64,000 nucleotides of DNA from Chamaelirium japonicum. Taxonomy: Eukaryota > Streptophyta > Magnoliopsida > Liliales > Melanthiaceae. The DNA is taken from the NCBI GenBank assembly GCA_947650365.1, contig CANTAL010000135.1, forward strand, positions 248,001 to 312,000. The letters run 5' to 3'. The first letter of the stretch is position 1, and each line of letters begins with the position of its first letter. Made by a program: the position numbers and the translations under genes. Of the stretch, positions 30,954 through 40,331 are shown piece by piece. The notes beneath the pieces were generated by a model. It saw only the letters and a list, made by a program, of their open reading frames with translations, had not been told where the DNA came from and searched no databases.

Positions 30954-31555
30954 ATTAGACTGGATTGTATGAATAAATTAGAATCGATCATGCAAATGAA
31001 TTAGAATGGATCGTGCGAATGAATTAGAATGGATCGTACGAATAAAATAGAATAGATTGTGCGAATGAATTAGAATGGATCGTACGAATAAATTAGAATG
31101 GATACATTCGTGCGAATGAATTAGAATGGATCATACGAAGGAATTTGAATGGATCGTACGAAGGAATTAGAATGGATCGTACAATGAATTAGAATGGATA
31201 CATTCGTGCAAAAGAATTAGAATGGATTGTATGAATGAATTAGAATGGATCATACAAATGAATTAGAATGGATCGTACGAATGAATTAGAATGGATACAT
31301 TCGTGGGAATGAATTAGAATGGATCGTATGAATGAATTCGAATGGATCATACGAATGAATTTGAATAGATATATTCGTGTGAATGAATTAGAATGGATTG
31401 TACGAATGAATTAGAATAGATACATTCGTGCGAATGAATTAGAATGGATCGTACGAATGAATTAGAATGAATCGTATGAATGAATTAGAATGGATCATGC
31501 GAATGAATTAGAATGGATCGTACGAATGAATTAGAATGGATACATTTGTGCGAAT
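30954..31555 (-). repeat. Minisatellite block, reverse, apex-proximal
   Basis: Reverse block, about 600 bp. Inverted partner of 44,606-45,224. It ends exactly where an LTR fragment begins. Confidence 0.88.
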
Positions 31556-31591
31556 TGTGGGCGAAAATCTTCATGCCGACCCGAAGACTTC
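31556..31591 (-). mobile_element. 36-bp stray LTR terminus
   Basis: Starts TGTGGGCGAAAATCTTC and matches the outer end of the full LTR (31,848 onward) for 36 bp with two mismatches. It is preceded by the same GTGCGAAT flank as the full element and then breaks into forward-oriented satellite. It is a duplicated insertion junction, not a separate complete insertion. Confidence 0.9.
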
Positions 31592-31721
31592 TAATTCTAT
31601 TTCATTCCATTCTATTTCATTCGTACAATCCATTCTAATTCATTCGTACGATCCATTCTAATTCATTCGCACGAATGTATCCATTCTAATTCATTCGTAC
31701 GATCCATTCTAATTCATTCGT
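31592..31721 (+). repeat. Short minisatellite block, forward
   Basis: Five or six forward monomers between the LTR fragment and a flip at ATTCGTATGTATGAATTAG. Confidence 0.85.
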
Positions 31722-31847
31722 ATGTATGAATTAGAATGGATCGTGCGAATGAAATAGAATGGATCGTATGTATGAATTAGAATGGATCGTGCGAATGATA
31801 TAGAATGGATCGTACGAATGAATTAGAATGGATACATTCGTGCGAAT
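31722..31847 (-). repeat. Short minisatellite block, reverse
   Basis: Five reverse monomers abutting the retrotransposon. The last 60 bp repeat the flank of the LTR fragment at 31,556. Confidence 0.88.
31843..31847. other. Target-site duplication (left)
   Basis: CGAAT directly precedes the left LTR and matches the five bases directly after the right LTR. Five bp is the usual Ty3/gypsy duplication length. The motif is part of the satellite monomer, so the match alone is weaker than usual, but it fits the LTR ends exactly. Confidence 0.85.
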
Positions 31848-32251
31848 TGTGGGCGAAAATCTTCGTGCTGACCCGAAGACTTCGCCGCACCAGTCAATCG
31901 AGGTTCGAGTTGAAGATCGTTGTTCGATCTATTGATTGAAGTTGAAGCTTCCGATATGCAAACAGAGAGAGATGCAATCAGACAGTTGACACAAGAGATG
32001 TGATCTCGGAGTTCAGCCAAAGCCTACGTCTCCGTGTTATAGGGAGCAACCCGAATTCACTAACACTTGTGTCGAAGTGATCTCGACAGGCCGAGTATCA
32101 CTGAAACCACTCTGATCTCTTCAAAGGCAAGAAGAAGATCGAAGAGAGGAGGAGGGATGGAGAGATAGAAAATCCAGAGCTCTGGTTTCTGAAAATCAAA
32201 TCTCAGAACTGGAAATCGGATCTCGGATCTCATTTACATTTGAAGGGTCTG

Positions 32252-32261
32252 CTATTTATAG
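32252..32261 (-). promoter_or_regulatory. TATA box in 3' LTR
   Basis: CTATAAATAG on the minus strand, identical to the copy in the 5' LTR. In this position it would fire outward into the left satellite array if active. Confidence 0.7.
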
Positions 32262-32322
32262 AGTTTTCTGGTAGCAAATGGCGGTTTCTACCGTCGTATC
32301 TGGGGATCCTCTAGGAGGGGCT

Positions 32323-32505
32323 GGTGGGTCCCCCTGTAGTCTTCATGGGTTCACCAAGCAGGGCCGGTGGGTCCCGTGGTAGTCTTCGTGGGAACACCAG
32401 GCAGGGCCGGTGGGTCCCGTGGTAGTCTTCGTGGGCCCATCAGGCAGGGCCGGTGGATCCCGCGGTAGTCTTCGTGGGTCCACCAGGCAAGGCTGGTGGG
32501 TCCTG
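32323..32505 (-). repeat. 43-bp tandem repeats in U3 of 3' LTR
   Basis: GGTGGGTCCC-type units start at 32,323, 32,366, 32,409, 32,452 and 32,495, a strict 43-bp step. They lie upstream of the TATA box in transcription order, where enhancer-like repeats are common in LTRs. Confidence 0.9.
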
Positions 32506-32545
32506 TTGTTTGCAGACTTCTTGCCAAAATTTGCACCCACAGTTA

Positions 32546-32553
32546 CCCCCTCC
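32546..32553 (-). other. Polypurine tract
   Basis: GGAGGGGG on the minus strand, four bases (TAAC) before the 3' LTR. This is the expected site for plus-strand DNA priming in reverse transcription. It is short, so moderate confidence. Confidence 0.65.
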
Positions 32554-32649
32554 ATGTTACCTAGAGGCCAACCTGGCTGGCTTGGATTCGTGGTGCAAAA
32601 AACTATCAACCTCTATCACGAAAAAACACGAAAAAAGCTTGCCAAGCGT

Positions 32650-33850
32650 CAGCGTTTAAAAAAGGACTGATCGGTCAATTTTGACCGATCGATCGAATTT
32701 GACCGATTGGTCAACATTGACTGATCGGTCGATTTCAACCGGTTGGGGTCAAAGTGATCGGTCAAAAAACTCTATTTTTTGATCGATCCAGTACAAAATC
32801 GACTGATCGGTTGAATTTGATCGATCGGTCAAGTTTGACCGATCGGTTAAACTCAACCGGTCGAGGTTGAAGGGATCGGGCAAAAAACCCTATTTTTTGA
32901 CTGATCCAGTACAAAATCGACCGATCGGTTGAATCTGACCGATCGGTCAAGTTTGACCGATCGGCTAAATTCAACCGGTCGAGGTTGAAGGGATCGGGAT
33001 AAAAGCCAAGTTTTTTGCCCGATGCAGTACAAAATCGACCGATCGGTTGAATCTGACCGATCGGTCAAGTTTGATCGATCGGCTAAATTCAACCGGTCGA
33101 GGTTGAAGGGATCGGGCAAAAAACCCTGTTTTTTGACTGATCCAGTATAAAATCGACCGATCGGTTGAATCTGACCGATCGGTCAAGTTTGATCGATCGG
33201 CTAAATTCAACCGGTCGAGGTTGAAGAGATCGGGCAAAAAGCTAAGTTTTTTGCCCGATGCAGTGGAAAATCGATCGATCGGTCGAATCTGACCGATCGG
33301 TCAATTTTGACCGATCGACTAAATTCAACCGGTCGAGGTTGAAGGGATCGAGCAAAAAGCCAAATTTTTTGCCCGATGTAGTGGAAAATCGACCGATCGG
33401 TCGAATCTGACCGATCGGTCAATTTTGACCGATCGGCTAAATTCAACCGGTCGAGGTTGAAGGGATCGGGCAAAAAGCTAAGTTTTTTGCCCGATACAGT
33501 GGAAAATCGACCGATCGGTCGAATCTGACCGATCGGTCAATTTTCACTGATCGGCTAAATTCAACCGATTGAGGTTGAAGGGATCAGGCAAAATACCAAG
33601 TTTTTTGCCCGATGTAGTGGAAAATAGACCGATCGGTCGAATCTGACCGATCAGTCAATTTTGACCGATCGGCTAAATTCAACCGGTCGAGGTTTAAGGG
33701 ATCGGGCAAAGAGCCAAGTTTTTTGCCCGATACAGTGGAAAATCGATCGATCGGTCGAATCTGACCGATCGGTTAAGGTTTGACCGATCGGCTAGATTCA
33801 ACCAGTCAGAGTGATTGGCCAAAAGAGCCTGTTTTTTACCCAATCCTCTG
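32650..33850. repeat. 118-bp tandem repeat, about 10 copies
   Basis: The CAAAAA...TTTTTTG segment recurs at about 32,763, 32,881, 32,999 and so on to 33,707 in exact 118-bp steps, with a last degenerate copy near 33,821. Each unit has two to three GACCGATCGGTC-type 12-bp palindromes and an AACCGGTCGAGGTTGAAGG stretch. It lies between the antisense-gene promoter and the polypurine tract. Tat/Ogre elements are known for hypervariable tandem repeats in this 3' region. Open frames across it, rich in Asp-Arg-Ser, are by-products of the repeat. Confidence 0.95.
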
Positions 33851-33899
33851 GAAAGTTTACCTGATCATCTGCCTGTCGAATGGGTAAAGTCTTTGAATT

Positions 33900-34040
33900 G
33901 ATAACTTGAAGTAGCTTGAGCCGATGGTTTATCTGGACCGGTGAGTCTCCTGAACCGGCGGTCCAGGTGGACCAGCGGTTCGCCTGGACCGGTGGTTCAA
34001 TTGGTTCGACGCTTCGTCTGGTCTGACTGTTCGCCTGGTT
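33900..34040. repeat. GGACCGGTGG-type imperfect short repeats
   Basis: Degenerate roughly 15-18-bp units containing GGACCGGTG, GAACCGGCGG or GGACCAGCGG follow the 118-bp array. No reading frame is evident. This is leader or upstream sequence of the antisense gene. Confidence 0.55.
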
Positions 34041-34142
34041 TTGTGCTTGCTACGGATTGATACCACGTGTTCTTTCAAAAACACAGGATTTGACCTGGTG
34101 AGGACATGTGTCCTCTCGATTTGCGCGCTATATTCCTCTGGG

Positions 34143-34150
34143 TATATAAA
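34143..34150 (+). promoter_or_regulatory. TATA box of antisense gene
   Basis: TATATAAA lies 96 bp before the ATG at 34,246, a normal plant spacing for a start site near 34,175-34,185. It is on the opposite strand to gag-pol and implies an internal promoter. Confidence 0.65.
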
Positions 34151-34245
34151 CGTCTCTGGCTATCATTCTCGCCCCACGCTTTCAGAATTTTTCAAAGTCC
34201 AGAATCTTTGCTCTCGATTTCTCTTTCTCTGTTCTCTTCCGATCG

Positions 34246-36259
34246 ATGGAAATAGCCTCATCTGGTAGCGTGAAGAAGACAAATGTAGTCCCCTCGAAGC
34301 GGAAGGGGAAGGAGATTGCTGAAGTTTCATCCACTCCGAAAGGCCGTGGTAAGGGCAAGGCTGTGCTTGTGGAGTTTGGTGATTTAGGCAAAAGGCACAT
34401 GGGAGTTGGATTTGCTTCTGCTCCATCAAGGCTAGAGCACATTCCCAAGGTGAAGTTTGTTCTGGCGCCCCTGATGTCGCTGACGGAGGAACCTGCATAT
34501 GTGTACAACACAAGTGGCAATCTCACCGATGTGAAGAGGGCTAAATGGCAGAAGCTGCTGGCTTATTTCACATAAGGGAAAGTTCGACCATCGCTCCCGG
34601 GGGTTCAGTCTGCCTTCGTTATCGACAAGGAGACGGTCTTCACAAACTACGCCAGCAAGGAGCAAGTAATGGGGACTATTGTCACCATTGGCCAGCTCAA
34701 CTGTGGATTGCGCCTTCCACTGCCACCCTTTGCCGCGAGGTTGCTGAACACCTCAGACCTTTGTCCCAGGCAGATCTTCGGGAACGCTTGGAGGATCATC
34801 TACGCTTTCTATCGCGTAGAATCCGACTTCCAGGAGGATCTGAAGGCTTGCTACTCCATCATCCCCGAGGGCAAGGAAGCGAGGATCGAGTTGGGATACT
34901 TCTTTTATCACTACAAATGGGAATCGAGGAAAGACAGCCCGTTCTTCAACTTGACTAGCGTATCAGCCCTGCGCCTGATCGTAGACACCGTCCCCTCTGA
35001 TAAGCTCTACACTGATTGGCCGATTTCGGTCTCCGGTGCGTGGATGCCTCTGTCAGTGCCCGAGACCCCCCGGAACGATGTGCATAAAGAGATAAAGATG
35101 TACTGCGAGGGAGGTGTCTTCGCCTGGCCTTCGGAGCGGGTCGGTGCCATCGACAATCTGTTTCTGGAGTTGACGTGCGGCACTCGATCATGGAAACAAT
35201 TTTTGAATTGCCCTGTCAGGTATGGCAACGCCAATCTCCTCCACTGACTACGGGTCTGATATGAGGACAATGAAGTTTTGTACTCCGATTATGAGGAGGA
35301 TCCTCAATCGGGAATGATTGTCAGAAGAATCCAGGCTGAGAAGAAGGCGTATGGTGCGAGGCGTCGATTACCCACCACTGAAGAGAAGCTGGTGATAAGC
35401 CGGAGGGGCCAGGCGAAGAAAAGGAAAATCCTCGATGAGCAGAAGGAAGATGAAGAAGAAGAGAAGAAAGGAGAAGAAGAAGAAGAAGAAGAAAAAGAGG
35501 AAGAAGAGGAAGAGAAAGAGAAGGAAGATAAGGACAAGGATGATAAAGACAATAATAGTGATGATGATGATGATGAAGACGGGGGAGACCAGGGGGGTGA
35601 TGAGATTCCCCCCACCCCCACTGGAGGTGATGATGGAAGAGGGGGTGGTGAGGAAGAGATTCCTCCCACCCCCATTGGTGGCGATGAAGTGAAAGGGGGT
35701 GGTCAGGAAGAAATTCCTCCCACCCCCACTGGTGGTGAAGAGGAGGATTCGCAGCCCATACCTATTGACGAGGCTAAGGCCCGTCGTATAGAATTGGTGA
35801 TGGATGCGGTGGGTGATGGTCAGAGGGTGGTTCTCGCCTACCACTTCGAAGAGTTGAAGTAGCGCCCAGTGCGCCTGAAGATCAAGTTCTCGGGGAGTGG
35901 TGGGGTTGGTAGCAACCCCACACGCCTCGACCAAATGCCTCCAGATGTTCTCCGCATTGAAGGTGCGACGACAAGCGGGGGTCAGGAGGTTGAGCAACCT
36001 CCGCCCCCGTCGTGTTCTTTGGCAGAGGAAATGGCAGCCATTGTGGCCGGGCTCGAGCAGTCGAGCGGGAAACAAGATGAAGGGGAGATCTCACCTCCTC
36101 GAGGTGTTCCTTCTCCCGCACACATGGAGAGAGGAAGCCGCGTGGAGGCTAGGACTCCCCAACCTCAGCCGGAGCCAACCCCCGCCAAGGAGAAGTCGAC
36201 CACCAAGGGTAAGAGCTCTGACCGTGGGAAGGAGAAAGCATCTCGAGTCGATGCCACAG
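34246..36259 (+). pseudogene. Antisense gene (aORF) exon 1, transposase_28-like
   Basis: One frame runs the full length but is cut by stops at 34,573 (TAA), 35,245 and 35,257 (TGA) and 35,860 (TAG). In order it encodes: a basic N-terminus with KRKGK and KGRGKGK (possible nuclear signals); a domain at about 34,670-35,230 with GLRLPLPPF and GNAWRI motifs, like the plant family called putative gypsy-type transposon (Pfam Transposase_28); an acidic Glu/Asp tract (35,430-35,580); three EIPPTP-GG repeats (35,601-35,745); and a Pro/Ser/Lys-rich tail. The start is the first ATG after a TATA box. Exon 1 ends ACAG before GTATCC. Antisense ORFs of this kind are known in Tat elements and their role is unresolved. 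Assignment to Transposase_28 is from memory of motifs. Confidence 0.75.
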
Positions 36260-36344
36260 GTATCCATACTAACTCACCTTCTTGATTGCCTTATCTTTGA
36301 TGCTTGAAATATTCTAACTCTTTGAACTTTTGCTTGACTTGGAG
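36260..36344 (+). other. aORF intron 1 (predicted)
   Basis: GT at 36,260, a T-rich interior with stops, and AG at 36,343-36,344. Splicing here keeps phase and links the exon 1 tail to a clean exon 2 frame. An alternative AG lies two bases further. Length 85 nt is typical of short plant introns. Confidence 0.6.
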
Positions 36345-36481
36345 AGACTCCTGCTGGCACGACTTTGCGTTTGAAGGATTTAGGTGATGTTGACATCAAC
36401 CACCCAACCCCAGTGATCCAGAAGCTCTGTAACCTTCCGGGTGCCTCGATCGAAGAAGCCTTCCATAGGCTTGAAGTGGTG
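36345..36481 (+). pseudogene. aORF exon 2 (predicted)
   Basis: 137 nt, open in the phase set by intron 1. It encodes a short conserved-looking stretch (LRLKDLGDVD, then LPGASIEEAFHRLE) without stops. It is followed directly by a consensus GTAAGT donor. I do not recognise a domain in it. Confidence 0.6.
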
Positions 36482-36566
36482 GTAAGTGCATCAGCTTGAC
36501 TTGACTTTTGAATTGAATCTTCTGAAATATTTCTAACACTTCTTGTTTGTTCACAAAATTCAGCAG
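36482..36566 (+). other. aORF intron 2 (predicted)
   Basis: Strong GTAAGT donor and T-rich interior, ending in a tandem acceptor TTCAGCAG. Either acceptor leaves exon 3 one base out of phase with exon 2, so a 1-nt indel has probably occurred at this boundary. Confidence 0.6.
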
Positions 36567-37105
36567 TTTTGAAGTTCGGCACAAAGCTTTTCAAGAAGGT
36601 CGGAGAGCGAGAGGCTTCAACTGAAGTCTCTCGCCTGACGGCTGAATTGGAAGCTGCCCAAGAGGAGAAGGATAAGCTGAGGGAGATTCTGTCTTCCAAG
36701 AAGGATGCTTTGAAGGCCAAGATCAAGGCCCTTCGCAAGGAGAAGCTGGAGAGCAAGGGGTGGCAGAATGGCTATGAGGCTCGGGGTCACGAGCTTGAAG
36801 AGTTGAAGAATCGATTCTTCAAGATTGAGACTTTGTCCTTCGATCGTGCGACTCGAATAAAGGAGTTGGAGGCTCAACTTGCTGCGAAGGATGCTGCTTC
36901 TGCTGCCAAGGAGGAGACCTTGAAGAAGGAGTTGGAGCATACTCATGCTGAATGTGAGAGCTTCAGGGAGACGGCCGAGAAGGCGGTGGAAGCACTCAGG
37001 GTTCATGCTAGCAGCGCCCGATCTTCTAAGGCTTCTGCGGCGAGCAAAGCTCGTGGTGGATCTGAAGGAGAGAAGTCGCGCGCGCAAAGTGTGGCCAAAC
37101 CTTGA
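36567..37105 (+). pseudogene. aORF exon 3, C-terminal coiled coil
   Basis: About 178 codons, open to TGA at 37,103. The product is rich in Glu, Lys, Leu and Ala with heptad-like spacing (KLREILSSKK, IKALRKEKLE, RIKELEAQLAAK), predicting a long coiled coil. An Ala/Ser/Lys-rich tail ends in AKP. A coiled-coil C-terminus after a Transposase_28-like domain is the usual layout of these plant proteins. Minus-strand open frames over the same bases are shadows. Confidence 0.75.
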
Positions 37106-37190
37106 TAGCTTCTATCTTCTTTTTTGTTTGTTATACCTGTAAACTCTTCTCAGATTGAAGCTTACGACCGTACTTAGAAACTTTTTGATA

Positions 37191-37196
37191 AATAAA
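37191..37196 (+). terminator. Poly(A) signal of antisense gene
   Basis: AATAAA lies 86 bp after the aORF stop, followed by a T-rich stretch (TCTTTTTTGATG). It fits a plant near-upstream polyadenylation element. Confidence 0.6.
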
Positions 37197-37384
37197 GATA
37201 TCTTTTTTGATGTTAGACATTGAATGTCTCTTGTGTTGAATTGAATGTCTTTGAATGTTGGGTTCTGGATGGTATTGGAATGTTTGAATATACATACACT
37301 TGAATGTAAGGGGCCAAGTCACAACTTGATCACCCAAACTGGTTAAGTAAGTCAAAAATTGAAGGTTGTGTTATAGCACAACTT
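37197..37384. other. Gap between convergent aORF and integrase
   Basis: No coding capacity or recognised signal was seen. The 3' ends of the two convergent genes face each other across this AT-rich stretch, and the integrase C-terminus becomes unrecognisable at its right edge. Confidence 0.6.
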
Positions 37385-38385
37385 GAAATCGTTAACATTT
37401 GCACAACTTCAACTGCTCTGGTTTTCAAAGTACTTGATATGTTCTCTGTTGGGAGTACTGCTTCCGATCCATATGTTAGACGAAAGGGTGAGAATCCTAT
37501 TGATCTTCTCGGAGTTGTGCGATATCCCCAAAGAACTTCAGGTAGGACTTGTTACCATAATCCTTTCTTGTCGTTGAGTTTCTTCTTGAGTATACTAAGA
37601 ATAGCTCTATTGGAGGCTTCAGCTTGACCATTGCATTAAGGGTACCTTAAAGTTGAATAAAAAAGTTTGATTCCGTTGTTGAGACAGAATTCACGAAACT
37701 TGTCAGAGTCGAATTGAGCCCCATTGTCAGCAACAAGAACTTAAGGTGTGCCAAACATTGAGAAGATGTTATGTCAGATGAACTTGATCACTTCATCATC
37801 GGTCTCTCGGAAGAGTGGCACAGCTTCGATCCATTTGGTGAAGTAATCTATGGCCAGTAGCAGATACTTCTTCTTGCTCAGAGTTGGAGGAAAGGGACCC
37901 AAGAAGTCTAACCCCCATTGATGGAAAGGCCATGGGCTTGATAGTTGATGAAGCTCGTCTGCAGGGAGATGGATAGCCCGAGCGTGTCGTTGGCATGGCT
38001 CGCACCTTTGAACCACTTGGTGAGCATCTCTTGCCATTGTAGGCCAGTAGTAACCTTCCGATTTTGTTTTGGCTTCAAGAGATCTTTCCCCCGAATGATT
38101 TCCACAGGCCTCGGAGTGGATGTCAACTAGGATTGCCTTTGTTTGTTCAAGGTCGATGCATTTGAGCAACATCCCGTTGTGAGACTTGAAGTAGAGATCT
38201 TCTCCTTGAATGATATAGCATGGAAGATTCCTTTGAAGTCTTCGGGCTTGATTTGGATCTTCGGGTATTTTGCCATATTTGAAGAAGTTGAAAATTGGCT
38301 GTCTCCAATCCTCAAGCTCACTTGTGGTGGTAAGGTTCAATACTAGTTGATCTCCACCCCCAGATCTCTCTGTAGTAGCAATGAT
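37385..38385 (-). pseudogene. Integrase region, broken
   Basis: In one frame (not that of RT) it shows an HHCC zinc-binding N-terminus (IHSEACGNHSG, then CEPCQRHA) and a catalytic core with GLDFLGPF (first Asp), VLVADNGAQF (second Asp) and NGQAEASNRA (Glu of DDE). [18 protein letters not shown] stretch typical of gypsy integrases follows. Stops lie at 37,774 (TGA) and 37,741, 37,636 and 37,552 (TAA). The C-terminal region fades near 37.4 kb and no chromodomain was seen. The integrase joins element DNA to the host chromosome, but this copy cannot make a full protein. Confidence 0.9.
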
Positions 38386-38449
38386 CTATTATTCGGAGGT
38401 GTTCTTGGGCACTTCTTGATAATCGATTTATATTTGTCTTCCTCCGAGT

Positions 38450-38841
38450 GAATCTCCAAGAACTGAGGCAGCATTGGCTAAGGCATCTGCTTCTCGATTC
38501 TCTGTTCTTGGGATTTGAATGAATTCAGTACTAGTAAAACGTTATTGGAAACGTCGTACTAGAGCCAAGTAGAGTTGCATTCTTTCTTCACGAGCTGTGT
38601 ACTCCCCGTTGATTTGCCTTATGATTAGCTGGGAGTCGCTGTAGACAATGATTCGATCTACCCCCAAGGATTTAGCCATTTCGAGCCCGGAGATGAGTGC
38701 TTCGTATTCCGCTTCGTTGTTGGTGGCATTGAATCCGAGGAGAGTGGCTCTCTGAAGATGATCGAGTTCGGGGGATACTAGGACTATCCCAATACCCGAA
38801 CCGATTGCGCTCGAAGCTCCATCAGTATAAAGTCTCCATTG
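38450..38841 (-). pseudogene. Second (archaeal-type) RNase H
   Basis: Motifs WRLYTDGASS, NNEAEYEALISGLE and VYSDSQLIIRQINGEY carry the Asp-Glu-Asp catalytic set of an additional RNase H beside the normal one. The last strand (IPRTENREADALANAAS) lies past a TAA at 38,542. Further stops at 38,428 and 38,386-38,391 separate it from integrase. This second RNase H is a known hallmark of the Tat lineage and follows the first after a linker of about 80 residues. Confidence 0.9.
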
Positions 38842-39077
38842 AGTTGGAGTGGAGGCAGGAGCCTCAAGGCTTGGATTAATCTTTACAGCTGCATTGTATA
38901 GGGATTCGTCTTCATTCTCAAGGCGCATATCGACGTCTTCCTCCCAAGTTATAGGGTCTTCGATTGGAAAGTCAGCTAGAAAATCAGCAATGGCTTGTCC
39001 CTTGACTGAAGTGCAAGATTCGAATTGAATCCCTATAGCACTCATCTCGATCACCCATTTGGTCATTCGACCCGCTC

Positions 39078-39341
39078 GACCCGCCTTATCGATGATATAT
39101 TTGAGTGGGTGCTCTGAGATGACTGTGATCTGGTGAGAGACGAAGTAGGGTTGGAGACGACGCGATGTAGTAAGCAAGGCCAGTATGACCTTCTCCATCT
39201 TTGAATAGCGAGTCTCAGCCGGAAGAAGAGTATGGCTGATGTAGTAGACCGGATGCTCGATGCCTTCTCTTCTGCTGACTAGGACCGCACTGATTGCATG
39301 ATCGGTAACAGCAAGATCGAGCCACAGATCTTCTTTTGGAA
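39078..39341 (-). pseudogene. RT-associated RNase H
   Basis: Contains DLWLDLAVTDHAISAVL, PVYYISHTL, RYSKMEKVILALL and SEHPLKYII, the usual gypsy RNase H just C-terminal of RT. It is in a different frame from RT. The change occurs in the run of five G at 39,342-39,346 (C-run on the coding strand), a likely 1-nt slippage indel. The open frame itself is long and continues into the second RNase H. Confidence 0.88.
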
Positions 39342-39350
39342 GGGGGCCAT

Positions 39351-40331
39351 CAGGATAGGAGTTTGCACTAGATATTTCTTGATGTCTTGAAAAGCTTCTT
39401 CGCAAGTTGGACTCCAGTCAGATGTATCCGCCTTTCGTAGTTTGTCGAAGAGTGGTTTGCACTTGTCGGAAGACTTTGAGATGAATCGATTGAGAGCAGC
39501 TAATCTTCCAGTGAGACGTTGCACTTCCTTTCGATTGGTAGGTGATGGCATATCCAGAACAGCTCGAATTTGATCTGGATTAGCCTCGATGCCCCTTCTG
39601 GTCACAAGATGGCCCAGGAACTTGCCCGATTGAACTCCGAAAGCACACTTAGCTGGATTGAGCTTTATGCGATACTTTCGGAGGATTTGGAAGGTTTCCG
39701 CCAGATCGGCTAGATGACCTCCTCGAATGGAGCTTTTGGTGAGAAGATCGTCGACGTAGACTTCTATGTTGCGCCTGATTTGATCTTCGAACATCTTGGT
39801 GACCGGCCGTTGATAGGTGGACCCAACGTTTTTGAGGCCAAAGGGCATTACGTTGTAGCAGTAGAGACCTCAGCTAGTCACAAAGTAAGTTTTCTCTTGA
39901 TCATCTAGATGAAGTGGAATTTGATTGTATCTAGAGTATCCATCCATGAAAGATAGGAGCTCGTGGCCGGCGGTGGTATCGACGAGCATATCTATCCTTG
40001 GCATGGGGAATGGATCTTTGGGACAAGCTTTGTTGAGGTTTGTGAAGTCGATGCACACTCTGACCTTCCCATTCTTCTTTGGGACAACAACTATGTTGGA
40101 GATCCAAGTAGGATACTCTACTTCACGAATGAAGCCTGCTGCGAGTAACTTACTGATCTCCTCTTGAACTGCAACTTGTAGCTCTGGTCGAATTGTGCGT
40201 GGCTTTTGCTTGACAGGCTTCACTTCTTCTTTGATTGCTAGTCGATGGCACGCGTCGTCTGTATTGATCCCAAGCATGTCTTCGAAGCACCATGCGAAGA
40301 TGTCGATGTTGGACTGAAAGAAGGATACCAT
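39351..40331 (-). pseudogene. Reverse transcriptase, one stop
   Basis: Fingers and palm motifs are in order: FIREVEYPTWISNIVVVPKK, IDFTNLNKACPKDPFPMP, LLSFMDGYSRYNQI, MPFGLKN and the catalytic YVDD (39,747-39,758). A single in-frame TGA at 39,870-39,872 interrupts it just before the MPFGLKN motif. A thumb/connection segment (FLGHLVTRRGIEANPDQI) follows. It shares the frame of the protease upstream. The family is recognised with high certainty. Confidence 0.93.

Larger units (their letters stand above)
17500..31555 (+). repeat. Left arm of giant inverted repeat
   Basis: Read leftwards on the minus strand from 31,555, block lengths are about 600, 1363, 3954, 2424 and 3960 bp. The right arm read outward from 44,606 gives about 619, 1343, 3784, 2480 and 3980 bp. 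Private variants match in the same order, such as GAATATATCCCTTATAATTC near 29.5 and 46.6 kb and the antisense form of CTAATTCTAGTTC near 29.7 and 46.4 kb. I matched sequence out to about 17.9 kb on this side. The outer limit is approximate because the partner runs off the window. Confidence 0.8.
1..31847. repeat. Left 23-bp minisatellite array
   Basis: The whole interval is made of a 23-bp monomer whose core reads ATTCGTACGATCC, joined to the next by ATTCTAATTC. A 28-bp variant with core GCACGAATGTATCC is interspersed. Blocks alternate in orientation and are listed separately. The core holds the 8-bp palindrome TCGTACGA and a GATC. No gene, tRNA or rRNA signature was seen in it. Short open frames occur only because some monomers lack the TAA of CTAATTC. 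The only non-satellite piece is a 36-bp LTR fragment at 31,556. I do not recognise this satellite as a named family. Confidence 0.97.
31848..32541 (-). repeat. 3' LTR
   Basis: 694 bp, TGTGGG...CCCACA on the plus strand (a perfect 6-bp terminal inverted repeat). It is the 3' LTR because sense transcription runs right to left. It contains the CTATAAATAG TATA box on the minus strand and about 4.3 copies of a 43-bp repeat in its U3 side. Confidence 0.95.

Noticed and set aside
1..31555. CRISPR-like array (short repeats at regular spacing)
   Set aside because: There are no unique spacers. The intervals are the same repeat, no cas genes are present, and the retrotransposon is of plant type.
32343..32670. 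Overlapping open frames on both strands in the LTR
   Set aside because: Produced by the 43-bp U3 repeat. They span the LTR edge and resemble no known protein.
32762..33473. Four minus-strand 70-88-codon frames rich in Asp-Arg-Ser
   Set aside because: They are reading-through of the 118-bp tandem repeat, offset by exact multiples of 118 bp.
35304..36075. Long minus-strand frames opposite the acidic tract (Ser/Phe-rich)
   Set aside because: Complement of GAA/GAG codons. The plus strand carries the recognisable protein.
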